Part shown: piece after piece, positions 18,150-27,355 of the stretch
Numbering within the stretch: position 1 is the first letter of the stretch
Layout of the letters: each line of letters opens with the position of its first letter
Assembly: GCA_030425425.1 (NCBI GenBank)
Contig: JAUIAO010000060.1
Coordinates: 1 to 35,539, forward strand
DNA length: 35,539 nucleotides
Direction: 5' to 3'
Origin: Bacteroidia bacterium
Lineage (GTDB): Bacteria > Bacteroidota > Bacteroidia > Cytophagales > Cyclobacteriaceae
The notes under the pieces: generated by a model
Seen by the model: only the letters and a program-made list of their open reading frames with translations
What the model was told of the DNA's origin: nothing
Databases searched by the model: none
Position numbers and translations under genes: made by a program

Positions 18150-19610
18150 TTAAAACAGCCCATCAATCCGCATTCCTTCCAGGATCAGACAATGGTTCAT
18201 AAAATCAGTAGGAGAGGTGCCTTCACTGTCGTAATTCAGGCCATGAGGCCACATATGTACTCCGGATTGGTGTATGACGTCATTGGAAATCCCGCTAATC
18301 GCTCTAAGTGCATTGTTGCCGTTAGTGCCTGTCCAGAGATTATTTGACATAAGATTGTAAAATCCTCCGCTCGTACCAATTCCAACCGTATGAGACAGTT
18401 CGTGAAGGACAGTTCTTACATTCATAAACGAACGATTCGATCCAAATCTCATCCATCCTTCTATATTCGCATCTGCGGTTGGAACACCAGGCGAGTAGTT
18501 GATCCAAACGTGCCTGGCGAAATTGGTATAGGTTTGATGATATCCGATTGCCTCGTTGGCTGATTTAGTAAGTCGAATGTAAGCATCCCACTGATCTGCA
18601 GTAGGGTTTTCGGCCATATTCATGGTGTAGGTGATTCTTCGCTCAGCTATTGTATTTATTTTCTGCACTTTACCGTATGTTACACCTCCGGCATTTATAG
18701 CATATGTACGAAAGAAATACTCTGTCCCATTTTTCAGGTCCCTGATCAAGGTCAGCTCAGAAGGATTAATATCTGAGGTAGAAGCGTTTTCTATTTGTGG
18801 ATTTGCATCCTCAGAATATATGATACCCATCTCACCTATTTCTGAATTCCCATTACCCTCACCTAGTATATCGCTTTCCAGGATTGTGTAATATGGTGAA
18901 GTAGCCTTGAAATCAATAGAGTCGAGGGTAGGGTTTGTTGCTGTTGTAGCCTCCGCACTGTAAAGTGTATCACCTTCTAAGATCATATAAGCCCTGAAAT
19001 AATAATTGGAATTTGGAACGAAACCAATGATCATTTGGCTGAAATCACCCGGATATACCGAACCAGAATATCCGGGTTTGACTGTTGGCAAAGTTTCTGA
19101 CCCCCAGCATATTCCAGCGGCATCCAGCACATCGGCCAATTCAGGAACAAGAACTCCTGACACCCAAATATTTTCTGTAGAAGTGCTATCTATTGCAATA
19201 TCCAAAGTCAGTCCCGTTGTTATTGAGTCTATTTCTCCGAAATAAGAAATAGAGTCTGTTTGAACATATGCGCGGAAATAGTAAGTTGAATTGAGATCCA
19301 GATTGATTAGTTCCACTTCAAAATCAAGGGAACTGCTATTATCAACAACTTTATTATCACTCAGATCAGGTGATGGCTCTTTGCTGTAGCAAACTCCTTT
19401 TTTCAATTCGACATCTCCCTCACCAGTTACAGAAATTTTACCACCTACTTTTACCTCCCTCAGACCTGACCTGCTTGCTGATTTGGTTTGAATACTTATA
19501 GTTACCGGCTGTGATTCGTCCGAACGGTTAATACCAGGATCTTCCGAACTACAACGCATTAATTGCAAGGACAATAGAATAACTGTTGATAATAATATTT
19601 CTTTTCTCAT
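18150..19610 (-). CDS. HELSH metallopeptidase-like lipoprotein with three FN3-like domains
   Basis: 486 residues. A signal peptide is followed by Cys20 in LMRC; the Arg just before Cys is atypical for a lipobox, but the SSEDP tail fits a lipoprotein. Three FN3-like repeats of the Bacteroidota surface type follow (GVCYS...YYFRAYVQ, GICWGS...YYFRAYM, GIIYSED...YFFRTYA; about 65-330). The C-terminal part has LHELSHTVGIGT, with H403, E404 and H407. This is a metzincin-like HExxHxxGxx(H/D), but the position of the third ligand is Thr413. Later histidines in HQSGVHMWPHGLNY could substitute. It is the second gene of the minus operon, between the GH128-like and GH127-like genes (gaps 43 and 42 bases). 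It may cut the protein part of a glycoconjugate; activity is inferred only from the motif. Confidence 0.78.
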   Translation of the reverse strand: MRKEILLSTVILLSLQLMRCSSEDPGINRSDESQPVTISIQTKSASRSGLREVKVGGKISVTGEGDVELKKGVCYSKEPSPDLSDNKVVDNSSSLDFEVELINLDLNSTYYFRAYVQTDSISYFGEIDSITTGLTLDIAIDSTSTENIWVSGVLVPELADVLDAAGICWGSETLPTVKPGYSGSVYPGDFSQMIIGFVPNSNYYFRAYMILEGDTLYSAEATTATNPTLDSIDFKATSPYYTILESDILGEGNGNSEIGEMGIIYSEDANPQIENASTSDINPSELTLIRDLKNGTEYFFRTYAINAGGVTYGKVQKINTIAERRITYTMNMAENPTADQWDAYIRLTKSANEAIGYHQTYTNFARHVWINYSPGVPTADANIEGWMRFGSNRSFMNVRTVLHELSHTVGIGTSGGFYNLMSNNLWTGTNGNNALRAISGISNDVIHQSGVHMWPHGLNYDSEGTSPTDFMNHCLILEGMRIDGLF

Positions 19611-19653
19611 TGGTAAAAGGATTTTTCTCTAAAAGGGTTGGTGAGACGATTCA

Positions 19654-22600
19654 CTATTCCTTGATGATTTTCAGAGTTTTGAACCCATTCACTTTCAAGA
19701 AATAAACTCCCGGAGACCAGCTACTGACATCTATTGCGGGTTTGGATAGGTCAGAGTACACAATTTGACCTAGAATATTTAAAACATCTACTCTCGAACC
19801 AGGTTGGACGTTTTTCAACATCAATATATTCTCTACCGGATTAGGATAGATTTCGAGAGTTTGCAGAGCCGGGCTACTCAGTATAGCCTCTGTTGTAGTA
19901 AATGACCATACTTCTCCCGAGTTTACAAATTCACTACCATCTTTTAATACAATATGTTCATCCACCTTCCAGTAGTAGGTAGTAGATGGTTCTAAACTTC
20001 CGATCAAACTTGCTCTGTCAAAACTGGTGAAGTCATCCAGAAATGTGGACTCAAGTACCATTGAATCAGGATGCGTGCCGAGATATAATTTATGAAGCTC
20101 CTCTTTTGTAGAGTCTGATTGCCAGGTGAGAATCAAATCACGCTCAACATCTACTGCTCCATTGGCAGGATAAGGGTTAGATGCTTTTTGGTATTCTACC
20201 GTTGAAAATTCCAATTCTTCTCCAGTTTGGAACTGTCCATCTACATAAGTATCAATTCTCCAATAGTATGTTTTGTTAAATTCAAGCTGATCTATCTCGT
20301 ATGAGTCCACACCCGCATCGAGATTAGCATGCAAAGGAGGAGGGTAGGAGTCACCAAAATACAATTGCTGTGAGATTGCACCTGACCTGGTATTCCATGC
20401 GAGAGTTGGTTCTCTGGAAATTTCCTTCGCCAGATGTTCAGGATAATTGAAGTTAACATCAATTTCTCTATCACCACTGTAAGCAAATGATGTAGGGTGA
20501 TTATAGTAGGCCCATCCTCCAGGAGTTCTGGTACCATCTCCATAGAAGTATGACCTCTCTGGATTACAGCCTGCCCATAGGACATAGCGTTCTACGAAAG
20601 GAGCATTTTCGAGCATAGTTGTCCATGCCTCAATAGTTTCCCCCTGAGATTCATAAGAAGGTAAACAACACGTCCAGTTACAACCATTGTTCCATTCGGT
20701 CACCCATACAGGCAGTCCCGTTCTATTATGCACATCAGCTAAAAAGTTATAAAACTGTTGTGTAGTTTGTCCTCCTCTGTAAAAGTGTATGGCTACAGCA
20801 TCTAGGCGGTAATTGTTTGCTTTACACTGATTGACAAAATCTACGAGCCATCCCACACCTCCGTCAGTTGGAGCAGGACTCACCATTCTTAGTCCTGAAG
20901 CTAACATATTAGGATATGCAGCTATTGCATCTTCTACGGAAGAGAATCCGTCATCTACTGAGTTGTCTGGTTCATTATAATATAATGCGTGAGTATAATT
21001 TTCGTTGTTCTGGATTCCATAATACCCTGGCCAGTTCGGATTATGTTTTAAAGGAACGAATTCCGTATTCAGCGTTGATTGCTCTCCAGAAGGGTTGCCA
21101 TGACTATATGTCCAACTCGCCTGTGCAGCCCAATCCCCATGACCGGGACTGCCTACATATCCTTTCTTATTAACCCACCTCCACGGAACCACTCTGATAA
21201 AAGAAGTAGTATTGAATAAGCCCTCGGGCATAGTATTTACAACTATATCTTCTTTATTGGCTATATATATCTTACTGCTTCCTGTGCCATTCGTCTTATC
21301 ACTGAAGGAAGCCATATAGCCTTTCTTGAGTACAAAAGACTCTACATTGTTATTGAAATCATCCAGATCTAATGTTTTATAATGGGTATGTACTTCCAGC
21401 TCCATGGATTCTCCGGATAGATTAGCATCTGTATAAATAGTTAATGGCTTATAGTCCTTCGAATGTCCAATGATTACACTTCCGTTTCCAAATTGTACTA
21501 ATCTGACATTTTCACCAACTAATACAGGCTGACCATATACCTGAATATTTTGGAGATAAAGATCATTGACAACCTGTGGTCGGATATGGTCAAAATATAT
21601 CCATGCATCTTCTGATTTGATGTTGAGCAATGTTCCGGCAAAAGGGTTTTCCTTCGTAAGAATGTGTATCTCCGCGGCACCTTCTAAATCGTATTTTTCC
21701 TGATCTAGATTAAAAAACACTCTTTTAGAATCTGATATGACTTTAGCAGGCTGTGCTTTATCTGTTGTGATGGTAGTATAGGTCTTTACTGACCCATCTT
21801 CAGCAGTAACTTCAATTTTGAAGTTGGTTTCAATAAGAGTTTCAGGATCATTGATGGTCTCAGATGATTTATCCAGAACTTTGAAGGTGGCATATTCAGA
21901 AACTTCTAATCCCGTAATGAATCTATAATAAGTAATGTCATTGTATAGGTTAAATACGTAGGAGGATGCATGATCAATGTCCGCTCCAAAAACGTAATAA
22001 AGCTGATTGTCGCTGCTGATTTCTCTTACCTGTAGCTGGTATTCACTTATTTGGGTGCCAGTGATTCTTAGTTTCATTTGACTTGTGATTAAGTCAGTGC
22101 TGGCACTGTTAATTGTATTGCCGGATTCATCTATGATTTCTGCCGTAGCGCTATTAGAAATTTCTATTCCAGACAAGAAATCAGCAATTGATACCGGGTC
22201 TAAATTCGAAATGGTCAGGTTGTCTTGGTCGATTGTTCCATATGCTGAGGACAACACATAAAAATCTGGAGGAAGCTCACCTACGCTGTTAACGATGGCA
22301 GTCTGAGTGACTAATAGTTGATTTGGAGAATTAGCCGAATTGTGAATTGCACTCCAAAAATTGAAAGAAGTAATGTCTTTTTTTCTGAATTGAGCATCAG
22401 CATGGATCAACGTTGGGTTATCCATTCCATTTGTCTGCACATAGGTACTGTAAGTTTGATTTGAAAAGTCAATATCAAACCAGCACTGATAGGTTTGTCC
22501 AAACTCGATGGCGACATTGTTAGTGCGGACATATGTTCCACTGTGTACGTCGAGGTACGGTTGGGCTTGGATATTATTGAATCTTAATATTGTAGAACAA

Positions 22601-22821
22601 TCTGTGTATGAAGTGATTGGGCCCTCTGAAAGAGTGAAAAGTGCATCTATGGTTTCTCCAGATGTATTGTCAGGAACCACCTCGAAATAATAAATAGTAT
22701 TAGCGGAAATAGCTGGAGATATTCCTTCCCTTGCATCTGTAGTCTGGCCTTGGGCAGAATTATAACCCAAAGAGACAATTGTTAATAAGAGTAAATACCA
22801 GATTTTTTTAATGTTGTGCAT
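19654..22821 (-). CDS. T9SS-exported GH128-like glycosidase with N-terminal unnamed module and C-terminal FN3 pair
   Basis: 1055 residues. A signal peptide ends near residue 25 (SAQGQ). About 27-190 is the unnamed module shared with the 5067 and 28290 genes (TYSTYVQT, FRKKDI, FWSAIHN, VNSVGELP). Two Ig/cadherin-like stretches and a beta-rich region follow. About 555-780 resembles the glycosyl-hydrolase catalytic core family (Glyco_hydro_cc, GH128). Its key residues are YNEPDN with predicted acid/base E617, AIHFYRGG, and VWVTEWNNG with predicted nucleophile E709. Two FN3-like domains (TYYWRIDTY, TYYWKVDEH) and a T9SS type A domain (IYPNPVEN ... LKIIKE) complete it. GH128 enzymes cut beta-1,3-glucan, but this divergent copy may have another beta-linked substrate. 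It is the first gene of the minus operon, so it is probably its most upstream surface enzyme. Confidence 0.8.
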   Translation of the reverse strand: MHNIKKIWYLLLLTIVSLGYNSAQGQTTDAREGISPAISANTIYYFEVVPDNTSGETIDALFTLSEGPITSYTDCSTILRFNNIQAQPYLDVHSGTYVRTNNVAIEFGQTYQCWFDIDFSNQTYSTYVQTNGMDNPTLIHADAQFRKKDITSFNFWSAIHNSANSPNQLLVTQTAIVNSVGELPPDFYVLSSAYGTIDQDNLTISNLDPVSIADFLSGIEISNSATAEIIDESGNTINSASTDLITSQMKLRITGTQISEYQLQVREISSDNQLYYVFGADIDHASSYVFNLYNDITYYRFITGLEVSEYATFKVLDKSSETINDPETLIETNFKIEVTAEDGSVKTYTTITTDKAQPAKVISDSKRVFFNLDQEKYDLEGAAEIHILTKENPFAGTLLNIKSEDAWIYFDHIRPQVVNDLYLQNIQVYGQPVLVGENVRLVQFGNGSVIIGHSKDYKPLTIYTDANLSGESMELEVHTHYKTLDLDDFNNNVESFVLKKGYMASFSDKTNGTGSSKIYIANKEDIVVNTMPEGLFNTTSFIRVVPWRWVNKKGYVGSPGHGDWAAQASWTYSHGNPSGEQSTLNTEFVPLKHNPNWPGYYGIQNNENYTHALYYNEPDNSVDDGFSSVEDAIAAYPNMLASGLRMVSPAPTDGGVGWLVDFVNQCKANNYRLDAVAIHFYRGGQTTQQFYNFLADVHNRTGLPVWVTEWNNGCNWTCCLPSYESQGETIEAWTTMLENAPFVERYVLWAGCNPERSYFYGDGTRTPGGWAYYNHPTSFAYSGDREIDVNFNYPEHLAKEISREPTLAWNTRSGAISQQLYFGDSYPPPLHANLDAGVDSYEIDQLEFNKTYYWRIDTYVDGQFQTGEELEFSTVEYQKASNPYPANGAVDVERDLILTWQSDSTKEELHKLYLGTHPDSMVLESTFLDDFTSFDRASLIGSLEPSTTYYWKVDEHIVLKDGSEFVNSGEVWSFTTTEAILSSPALQTLEIYPNPVENILMLKNVQPGSRVDVLNILGQIVYSDLSKPAIDVSSWSPGVYFLKVNGFKTLKIIKE

Positions 22822-23132
22822 AGTAATTTTTGTTTGCCAAAACAGTATTTATTTGAAATGCCAATTCACTGCTTTTTGTGTTTAATGTAAATATGTTGAT
22901 CCATGACTAAATAGAAAACAATGTGCAGCAACTATACAAATTCCCCCTTTCTATAAAACGAGTATAACCCCTCTCAAGACCTTGGTTTAGGTTCTCTTTG
23001 AGTGGGTTAAAGGAGGGTGGTTATTTTCTGATTTGATTAATCCGTATTACATTGGCATATATTACGATTTACTGCATATACCTTTATCAATCAGACGATT
23101 TTGGTAGTTTTAAAGATCAATAGGATTAGGAA
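22822..23132. other. Divergent intergenic region between the GH128-like operon and the HTCS gene
   Basis: This 311-base region has no credible gene. It is AT-rich next to the minus-strand start and contains the C-rich repeat pair (site C, 22941-23000) oriented toward the HTCS gene. I could not define a matching operator or -33/-7 pair for the minus-strand operon. A weak candidate at 23004-23022 is listed among the rejected items. Confidence 0.7.
22941..23000 (+). promoter_or_regulatory. Site C: tandem C-rich repeat upstream of the HTCS gene (possible autoregulation)
   Basis: TTCCCCCT (22941-22948) and ATAACCCCT (22964-22972) form a repeat pair at 24-25 bp, slightly wider than the other sites. 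TCTCTTTG (22993-23000) matches TAnnTTTG at 5 of 6 fixed positions and starts 22 bp after the last C. The orientation points at the HTCS gene, leaving a leader of about 125 bases. It may instead serve the divergent minus-strand operon from the other side. Confidence 0.4.
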
Positions 23133-26100
23133 ATGGAATACGAAATCACAGGGGTGAAAAATTTAATATTCGTCTTGTTAAGATGGATCAGTCGCAGGGA
23201 TTTTTGTAGGTTATTCTTAATCGCAATAATGATTACACCCCCTAGCTTAGGTGTGGCTCAGGTGGATTATAAAATCAGAAACATTGGGATAGAGCAAGGA
23301 CTGGCGAATAATTCAGTAACTGCAATTTTCAAGGATTCCAAAGGCTTTATGTGGTTTGGTACCTATGATGGATTAAGCAGGTATGATGGCTATGAGTTTA
23401 AGAATTACCGTAACATTCCAGGAGATTCTACTTCCTTAATAAATAATAGGATAGTCACTATTTGCGAATCTGAAGATTTGATCTGGGTAGGGACAAAATT
23501 TGGCTTGTGCGTATATGACTACAAAACGGATAAATTCAGACCGTGTAAGTATATCGATCCGGAAGGTAAGCTGAACAGCGTAGATTTTGATATTAACGAC
23601 GTGATTGAATTCCAAGATAAGACTGTGGTATCTACTGGAGGCAGAGGACTACTAATTGGGAATCAGGAAAAGTTGCTTCAAATACAAGCCATTACCGAGG
23701 AAGGTGAAACTTTCAATGAATTTCACGCTCAATACGCAGATTTTGATGCTGATCACAATCTATGGGTATTTATTCAGGGATTAGGCCTGGCCAAAAAGAG
23801 TGCAGGAAAATCGAGACTTGAGATTATCAACAAGGGTACCCTAAGTTCGCATTGTATGGCTTTTAATGGTTCAGGAAATATTTGGATGGGTATGGATCGC
23901 GGTGTGTTTAAATACAATATTGCGAGTAATCAGGGGCAATACCTCACTCAACCAGCACTGAATCATTTTGTTACAGACATTCAATATATCCCTCAGAGAG
24001 AGGAAATTTGGGTGACTGCAGGAGTAAAAGGTATAGTGGTAGTGGATGAAAAAGATAACTCAATAAGCCTAATAGATAAAGGAGCTGATGATACCAACTT
24101 TCCTAGTTATTCAATGGAAGCCATGTATTGGGATGAGATCAATAATGTGTGGGTTGGTACGCTTAAAGGAGGAATATCAAGGGTGGAATTTGGCAATAAT
24201 TCAATAAGAACAATTTCAAAGGAAAATTCAAGGTTTGCCGGCTTAGCTAGTGATTTTATTTTATCATTCAATGAACAGAAAGACGGTCAGATTTGGATCG
24301 GGACTGATGGGGGCGGAGCTAGTCTTTGGAATCGGAAAACAAATGAATTTCATACGATTTCAGCATCGATGGGTAATACTATAGGTAGCGATTGGGTAAC
24401 ACGTATTGTTGAAACCGACGATGGAACTTGGTTTGCCACTTATGGAGGCGGTTTAACTCTTCAGAAGGAAGATGAGTCTTTTTTAAGATATGATTTAATA
24501 GACGGTTATGGCAACCAACAAGTGGATGTTTGGGATTTATTAGTGACTAGAAATGGAGATTTGTGGGTAGCTACCATAACCGGAAATGGTCTTTTTAAAT
24601 ACAATAATTCTTCCGACTCTTTTGATTTTTACTCTACGGGTATAGATGGTGTAATCACCCTTAGTGAGAGCCCTGATGGTAGTCTTTACCTTGGCACTTT
24701 TAGCCAATTGATCAAAATGGATCTGACCTCTGGCGATCAAACTGTGATCTATGTTGGTTTTCCTGTAAGAGACATCATTTATCTTAAAGACGAGACGCTT
24801 CTAGTCGCTACAGAAGGCAAAGGATTACTCCATTTCAATCCAAAGTCAGGTGAAAAAAAGTTTTATACTACAGAAAATGGCTTGCCTAATAATTCTGTTT
24901 TAAAAATTATTCAAGATGACTTTGGATTCTTTTGGTTAACCACTTTTAATGGGTTGTCAAAATTCGACATGCGCGAATCCAGTTTTACCAATTACTACAG
25001 TGATGATGGATTACAGTCGAATCAATTCAATTATAACGCTGCACTTAAGCTGGAAGATAGTAGCATACTAGTAGGCGGAATCAATGGGTTCAATATAATA
25101 GATCCTGAAACGAAAAGCGATGAAAGCACCTTTCCCGATGTATTAATCACAGGAATTAAAGTGAGGAATGAACCTCTGAAAATCACATACGGAAATACAG
25201 TTTTTGATACAAAGGAGCTGGAATTACCTTATGACGAGTCTATGCTATCATTCAGTTTTGTTGGTTTTGAATATCGTAAGCCATTCAAGATTTCATATGC
25301 TTACATCATGGAAGGGTGGGATGAAGAATGGCATGAGGTTGGTGACGCCAGAGTTGCTAATTATTCAAAAATTGAGCCCGGTGAATATGTTTTTAAGGTC
25401 AAATCGACAGATACGCAAGGAAATTGGAATGATGAGTATACAGAGCTGAAAGTAAAGATCTTACCGCCCTGGTATTTGACATTGTGGGCATTTTTGCTTT
25501 ACATCTTGGGAGCGATGGGATTGGTCGTCGGGACCTTGTTGTACCAAAGAGAACGCCATAATCTCAAATATGATCTGAAGCTGTCCAAAGAATTAGCCAA
25601 ACAGAACCGAGAGTTGAATGAGAAGAAACTGACTTTCTTCACGAACATATCACATGAGTTTGGCACACATCTAACTATGATTGTGAATCCACTCAAGGAA
25701 GTGTTGTATGGTGAGAACGATCAAACAGATAGTGTGGCGATTGAGGCGGCCTATCAGAATGCACGTAGATTGCTCAGTTTGCTTGATCAGCTGTTGCTTT
25801 TCAGGAAAATTGAGAGTGAAACCGGGGAATTGAAAATCGCCAAACTGGACGGAATTGAACTCTCTAAGGAAGTATATACTTGTTTCATTCATCAGGCAAA
25901 AGCGCGCAATATCCAATATGAATTTCGGGCTAATGTCAGTGATTGTGTCATATATGGAGATAGGCAGAAGCTGGAAATGGCACTGTTTAATATCATTTCT
26001 AATTCTTTGAAATTTGCCAGCAAGGAAAATGGAATAGTCATTGTAGAAATCGAAAATCAAGATGAAAACATCATTTTGAGAGTTCAGGACAATGGTCAGG

Positions 26101-27260
26101 GAATTCCAGAGTCGGAAAGAAGCAAAGTTTTTGATCTCTTTTATCAGACAGAAGTAGGGGGGAAACCTTCCAAACGTGGTTTTGGAATTGGCTTGTACTT
26201 GGTAGGGAAATTCGTTGAAATGCACAAAGGAGAGGTTAATATTTCAGACAGCTCATTTGAAGGTGCCCAGATCGAGATTATCCTTAAAAAAGGAAATAAT
26301 CATTTTGGCGATAATGTAGAGATGCTGGTGGATGAAGGCGAACACTCCACTTTATTAGAAGAAATGGTTGTAGAAGAATCATCTGAGCATAAGGAAAATT
26401 CAGACATCTCCCCTGATGTTTCCGGCCAATTGATTCACAGCAATCAGATGGTTTTTATCATAGATGACAATGATCAGATTCGAAAATACCTACGACAGAT
26501 TTTGTCTTCTGAATATTCTGTGATGGAAGCCGCCAGTGCCGAAGAAGCATTAAAAATATTAAAAACCGGAAGTCTTCCTGACTTGATCATATCCGATGTA
26601 GTGATGCATGAAATCAATGGTGTAGAGCTGGTAAGGAAAGTAAAAGAGGATGACAATTGGAGACACATTCCCGTTGTGCTCCTGACCAGCAGTAAATCAG
26701 ATGAGATCAAACTGAAAGGTGCTGAGGTAGGCGCGGATGACTATATCTCAAAACCGTTTGATAAGGGATATCTAATGGCAAGAATCAGAGGGATTTTGAG
26801 AAGACAAAAGGATATTCAGGATCACCTTCTCAGTGAGGTAACCAAAAAACCAGAGAATAATAAACTTTCAGAAGAAGATAAAATGCTTCTGGACAATGTA
26901 ATGTCTCTAATCGAAAAGCGCATGACGGATGAGGGCTTTAACATTAAGTTGGTTGCAAAAGAGATTGGTTTGAGTCATAGCCTGCTCTACAAAAAAATCA
27001 AGCAGGTTACGGGGAAGTCAGTAAATGAGTTCATTAGATTCATTCGTCTTAGAAAAGTCGCAAACTTGCTTATTACTACAGATATGCAAATCAATGAAGC
27101 TGTATATAAGGCAGGGTTTAGTGATCTGAAATATTTTAGAAAGCAGTTTCAGCTGCAGTATGGAATGAACCCGTCAGAGTTTCAAAAGAAATATAGAAAT
27201 GCGCTGAAGGATAAACAGTACATCCTAAACAAATCGATTTTTAGTAAAGCAGACGCTTAA
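23133..27260 (+). CDS. Hybrid two-component system sensor/regulator (HTCS)
   Basis: 1375 residues in one chain. A signal/anchor segment near 25-43 precedes a periplasmic double propeller of Reg_prop repeats (about 50-690, e.g. GFMWFGTYDGLSRYDGY, IWIGTDGGG). Then come a Y_Y_Y domain (about 710-780), a transmembrane helix (about 783-803) and a histidine kinase with H841. ATPase boxes are NIISNSLKFA, DNGQGIPESE and GFGIGLYLV. A receiver domain has acidic DDND, phospho-acceptor D1155 (ISDVVMHE), LLTSS and SKPF. An AraC-type DNA-binding domain ends it (GFSDLKYFRKQF). The H-box reads SHEFGTHLTMI, whereas HTCS proteins usually have SHEFRTPLTLI, so the conserved Arg and Pro are replaced by Gly844 and His846. 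HTCS proteins sense oligosaccharides in the periplasm and activate nearby glycan-use genes. It sits between the two divergent enzyme operons. Confidence 0.95.
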   Translation: MEYEITGVKNLIFVLLRWISRRDFCRLFLIAIMITPPSLGVAQVDYKIRNIGIEQGLANNSVTAIFKDSKGFMWFGTYDGLSRYDGYEFKNYRNIPGDSTSLINNRIVTICESEDLIWVGTKFGLCVYDYKTDKFRPCKYIDPEGKLNSVDFDINDVIEFQDKTVVSTGGRGLLIGNQEKLLQIQAITEEGETFNEFHAQYADFDADHNLWVFIQGLGLAKKSAGKSRLEIINKGTLSSHCMAFNGSGNIWMGMDRGVFKYNIASNQGQYLTQPALNHFVTDIQYIPQREEIWVTAGVKGIVVVDEKDNSISLIDKGADDTNFPSYSMEAMYWDEINNVWVGTLKGGISRVEFGNNSIRTISKENSRFAGLASDFILSFNEQKDGQIWIGTDGGGASLWNRKTNEFHTISASMGNTIGSDWVTRIVETDDGTWFATYGGGLTLQKEDESFLRYDLIDGYGNQQVDVWDLLVTRNGDLWVATITGNGLFKYNNSSDSFDFYSTGIDGVITLSESPDGSLYLGTFSQLIKMDLTSGDQTVIYVGFPVRDIIYLKDETLLVATEGKGLLHFNPKSGEKKFYTTENGLPNNSVLKIIQDDFGFFWLTTFNGLSKFDMRESSFTNYYSDDGLQSNQFNYNAALKLEDSSILVGGINGFNIIDPETKSDESTFPDVLITGIKVRNEPLKITYGNTVFDTKELELPYDESMLSFSFVGFEYRKPFKISYAYIMEGWDEEWHEVGDARVANYSKIEPGEYVFKVKSTDTQGNWNDEYTELKVKILPPWYLTLWAFLLYILGAMGLVVGTLLYQRERHNLKYDLKLSKELAKQNRELNEKKLTFFTNISHEFGTHLTMIVNPLKEVLYGENDQTDSVAIEAAYQNARRLLSLLDQLLLFRKIESETGELKIAKLDGIELSKEVYTCFIHQAKARNIQYEFRANVSDCVIYGDRQKLEMALFNIISNSLKFASKENGIVIVEIENQDENIILRVQDNGQGIPESERSKVFDLFYQTEVGGKPSKRGFGIGLYLVGKFVEMHKGEVNISDSSFEGAQIEIILKKGNNHFGDNVEMLVDEGEHSTLLEEMVVEESSEHKENSDISPDVSGQLIHSNQMVFIIDDNDQIRKYLRQILSSEYSVMEAASAEEALKILKTGSLPDLIISDVVMHEINGVELVRKVKEDDNWRHIPVVLLTSSKSDEIKLKGAEVGADDYISKPFDKGYLMARIRGILRRQKDIQDHLLSEVTKKPENNKLSEEDKMLLDNVMSLIEKRMTDEGFNIKLVAKEIGLSHSLLYKKIKQVTGKSVNEFIRFIRLRKVANLLITTDMQINEAVYKAGFSDLKYFRKQFQLQYGMNPSEFQKKYRNALKDKQYILNKSIFSKADA

Positions 27261-27270
27261 TTGATTTCAG

Positions 27271-27327
27271 TCCCCCTTTTAGTATGAATTAACCCCCGTT
27301 GAGAGTGCAGTTGTAGGAGGATATTTG
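27271..27327 (+). promoter_or_regulatory. Site D: tandem C-rich repeat plus promoter boxes for the GH16-lyase-GH105 operon
   Basis: TCCCCCT (27271-27277) and TTAACCCCC (27289-27297) are 21 bp apart. GTTG (27298-27301, one mismatch to TTTG) and GATATTTG (27320-27327, 5 of 6 to TAnnTTTG) are separated by 18 bases. The -7-like box starts 23 bp after the last C. The predicted start of transcription is near 27334, so the GTG at 27332 cannot be the initiation codon if this promoter is used; the GTG at 27356 would be. Confidence 0.55.
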
Positions 27328-27355
27328 GATCGTGGTTCAATTTCAAATTTATCAG

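Noticed and set aside
23004-23022. Possible minus-strand C-rich repeat (reads AACCACCC ... TTTAACCC on the minus strand) for the GH128-like operon
   Set aside because: The two halves are too close and imperfect, and no -7-like box lies 22-24 bp downstream on the minus strand, unlike the four accepted sites.
25671-26225. 184-residue minus-strand frame within the HTCS kinase region
   Set aside because: Antisense to the conserved kinase and ATPase motifs, with no recognisable protein features.
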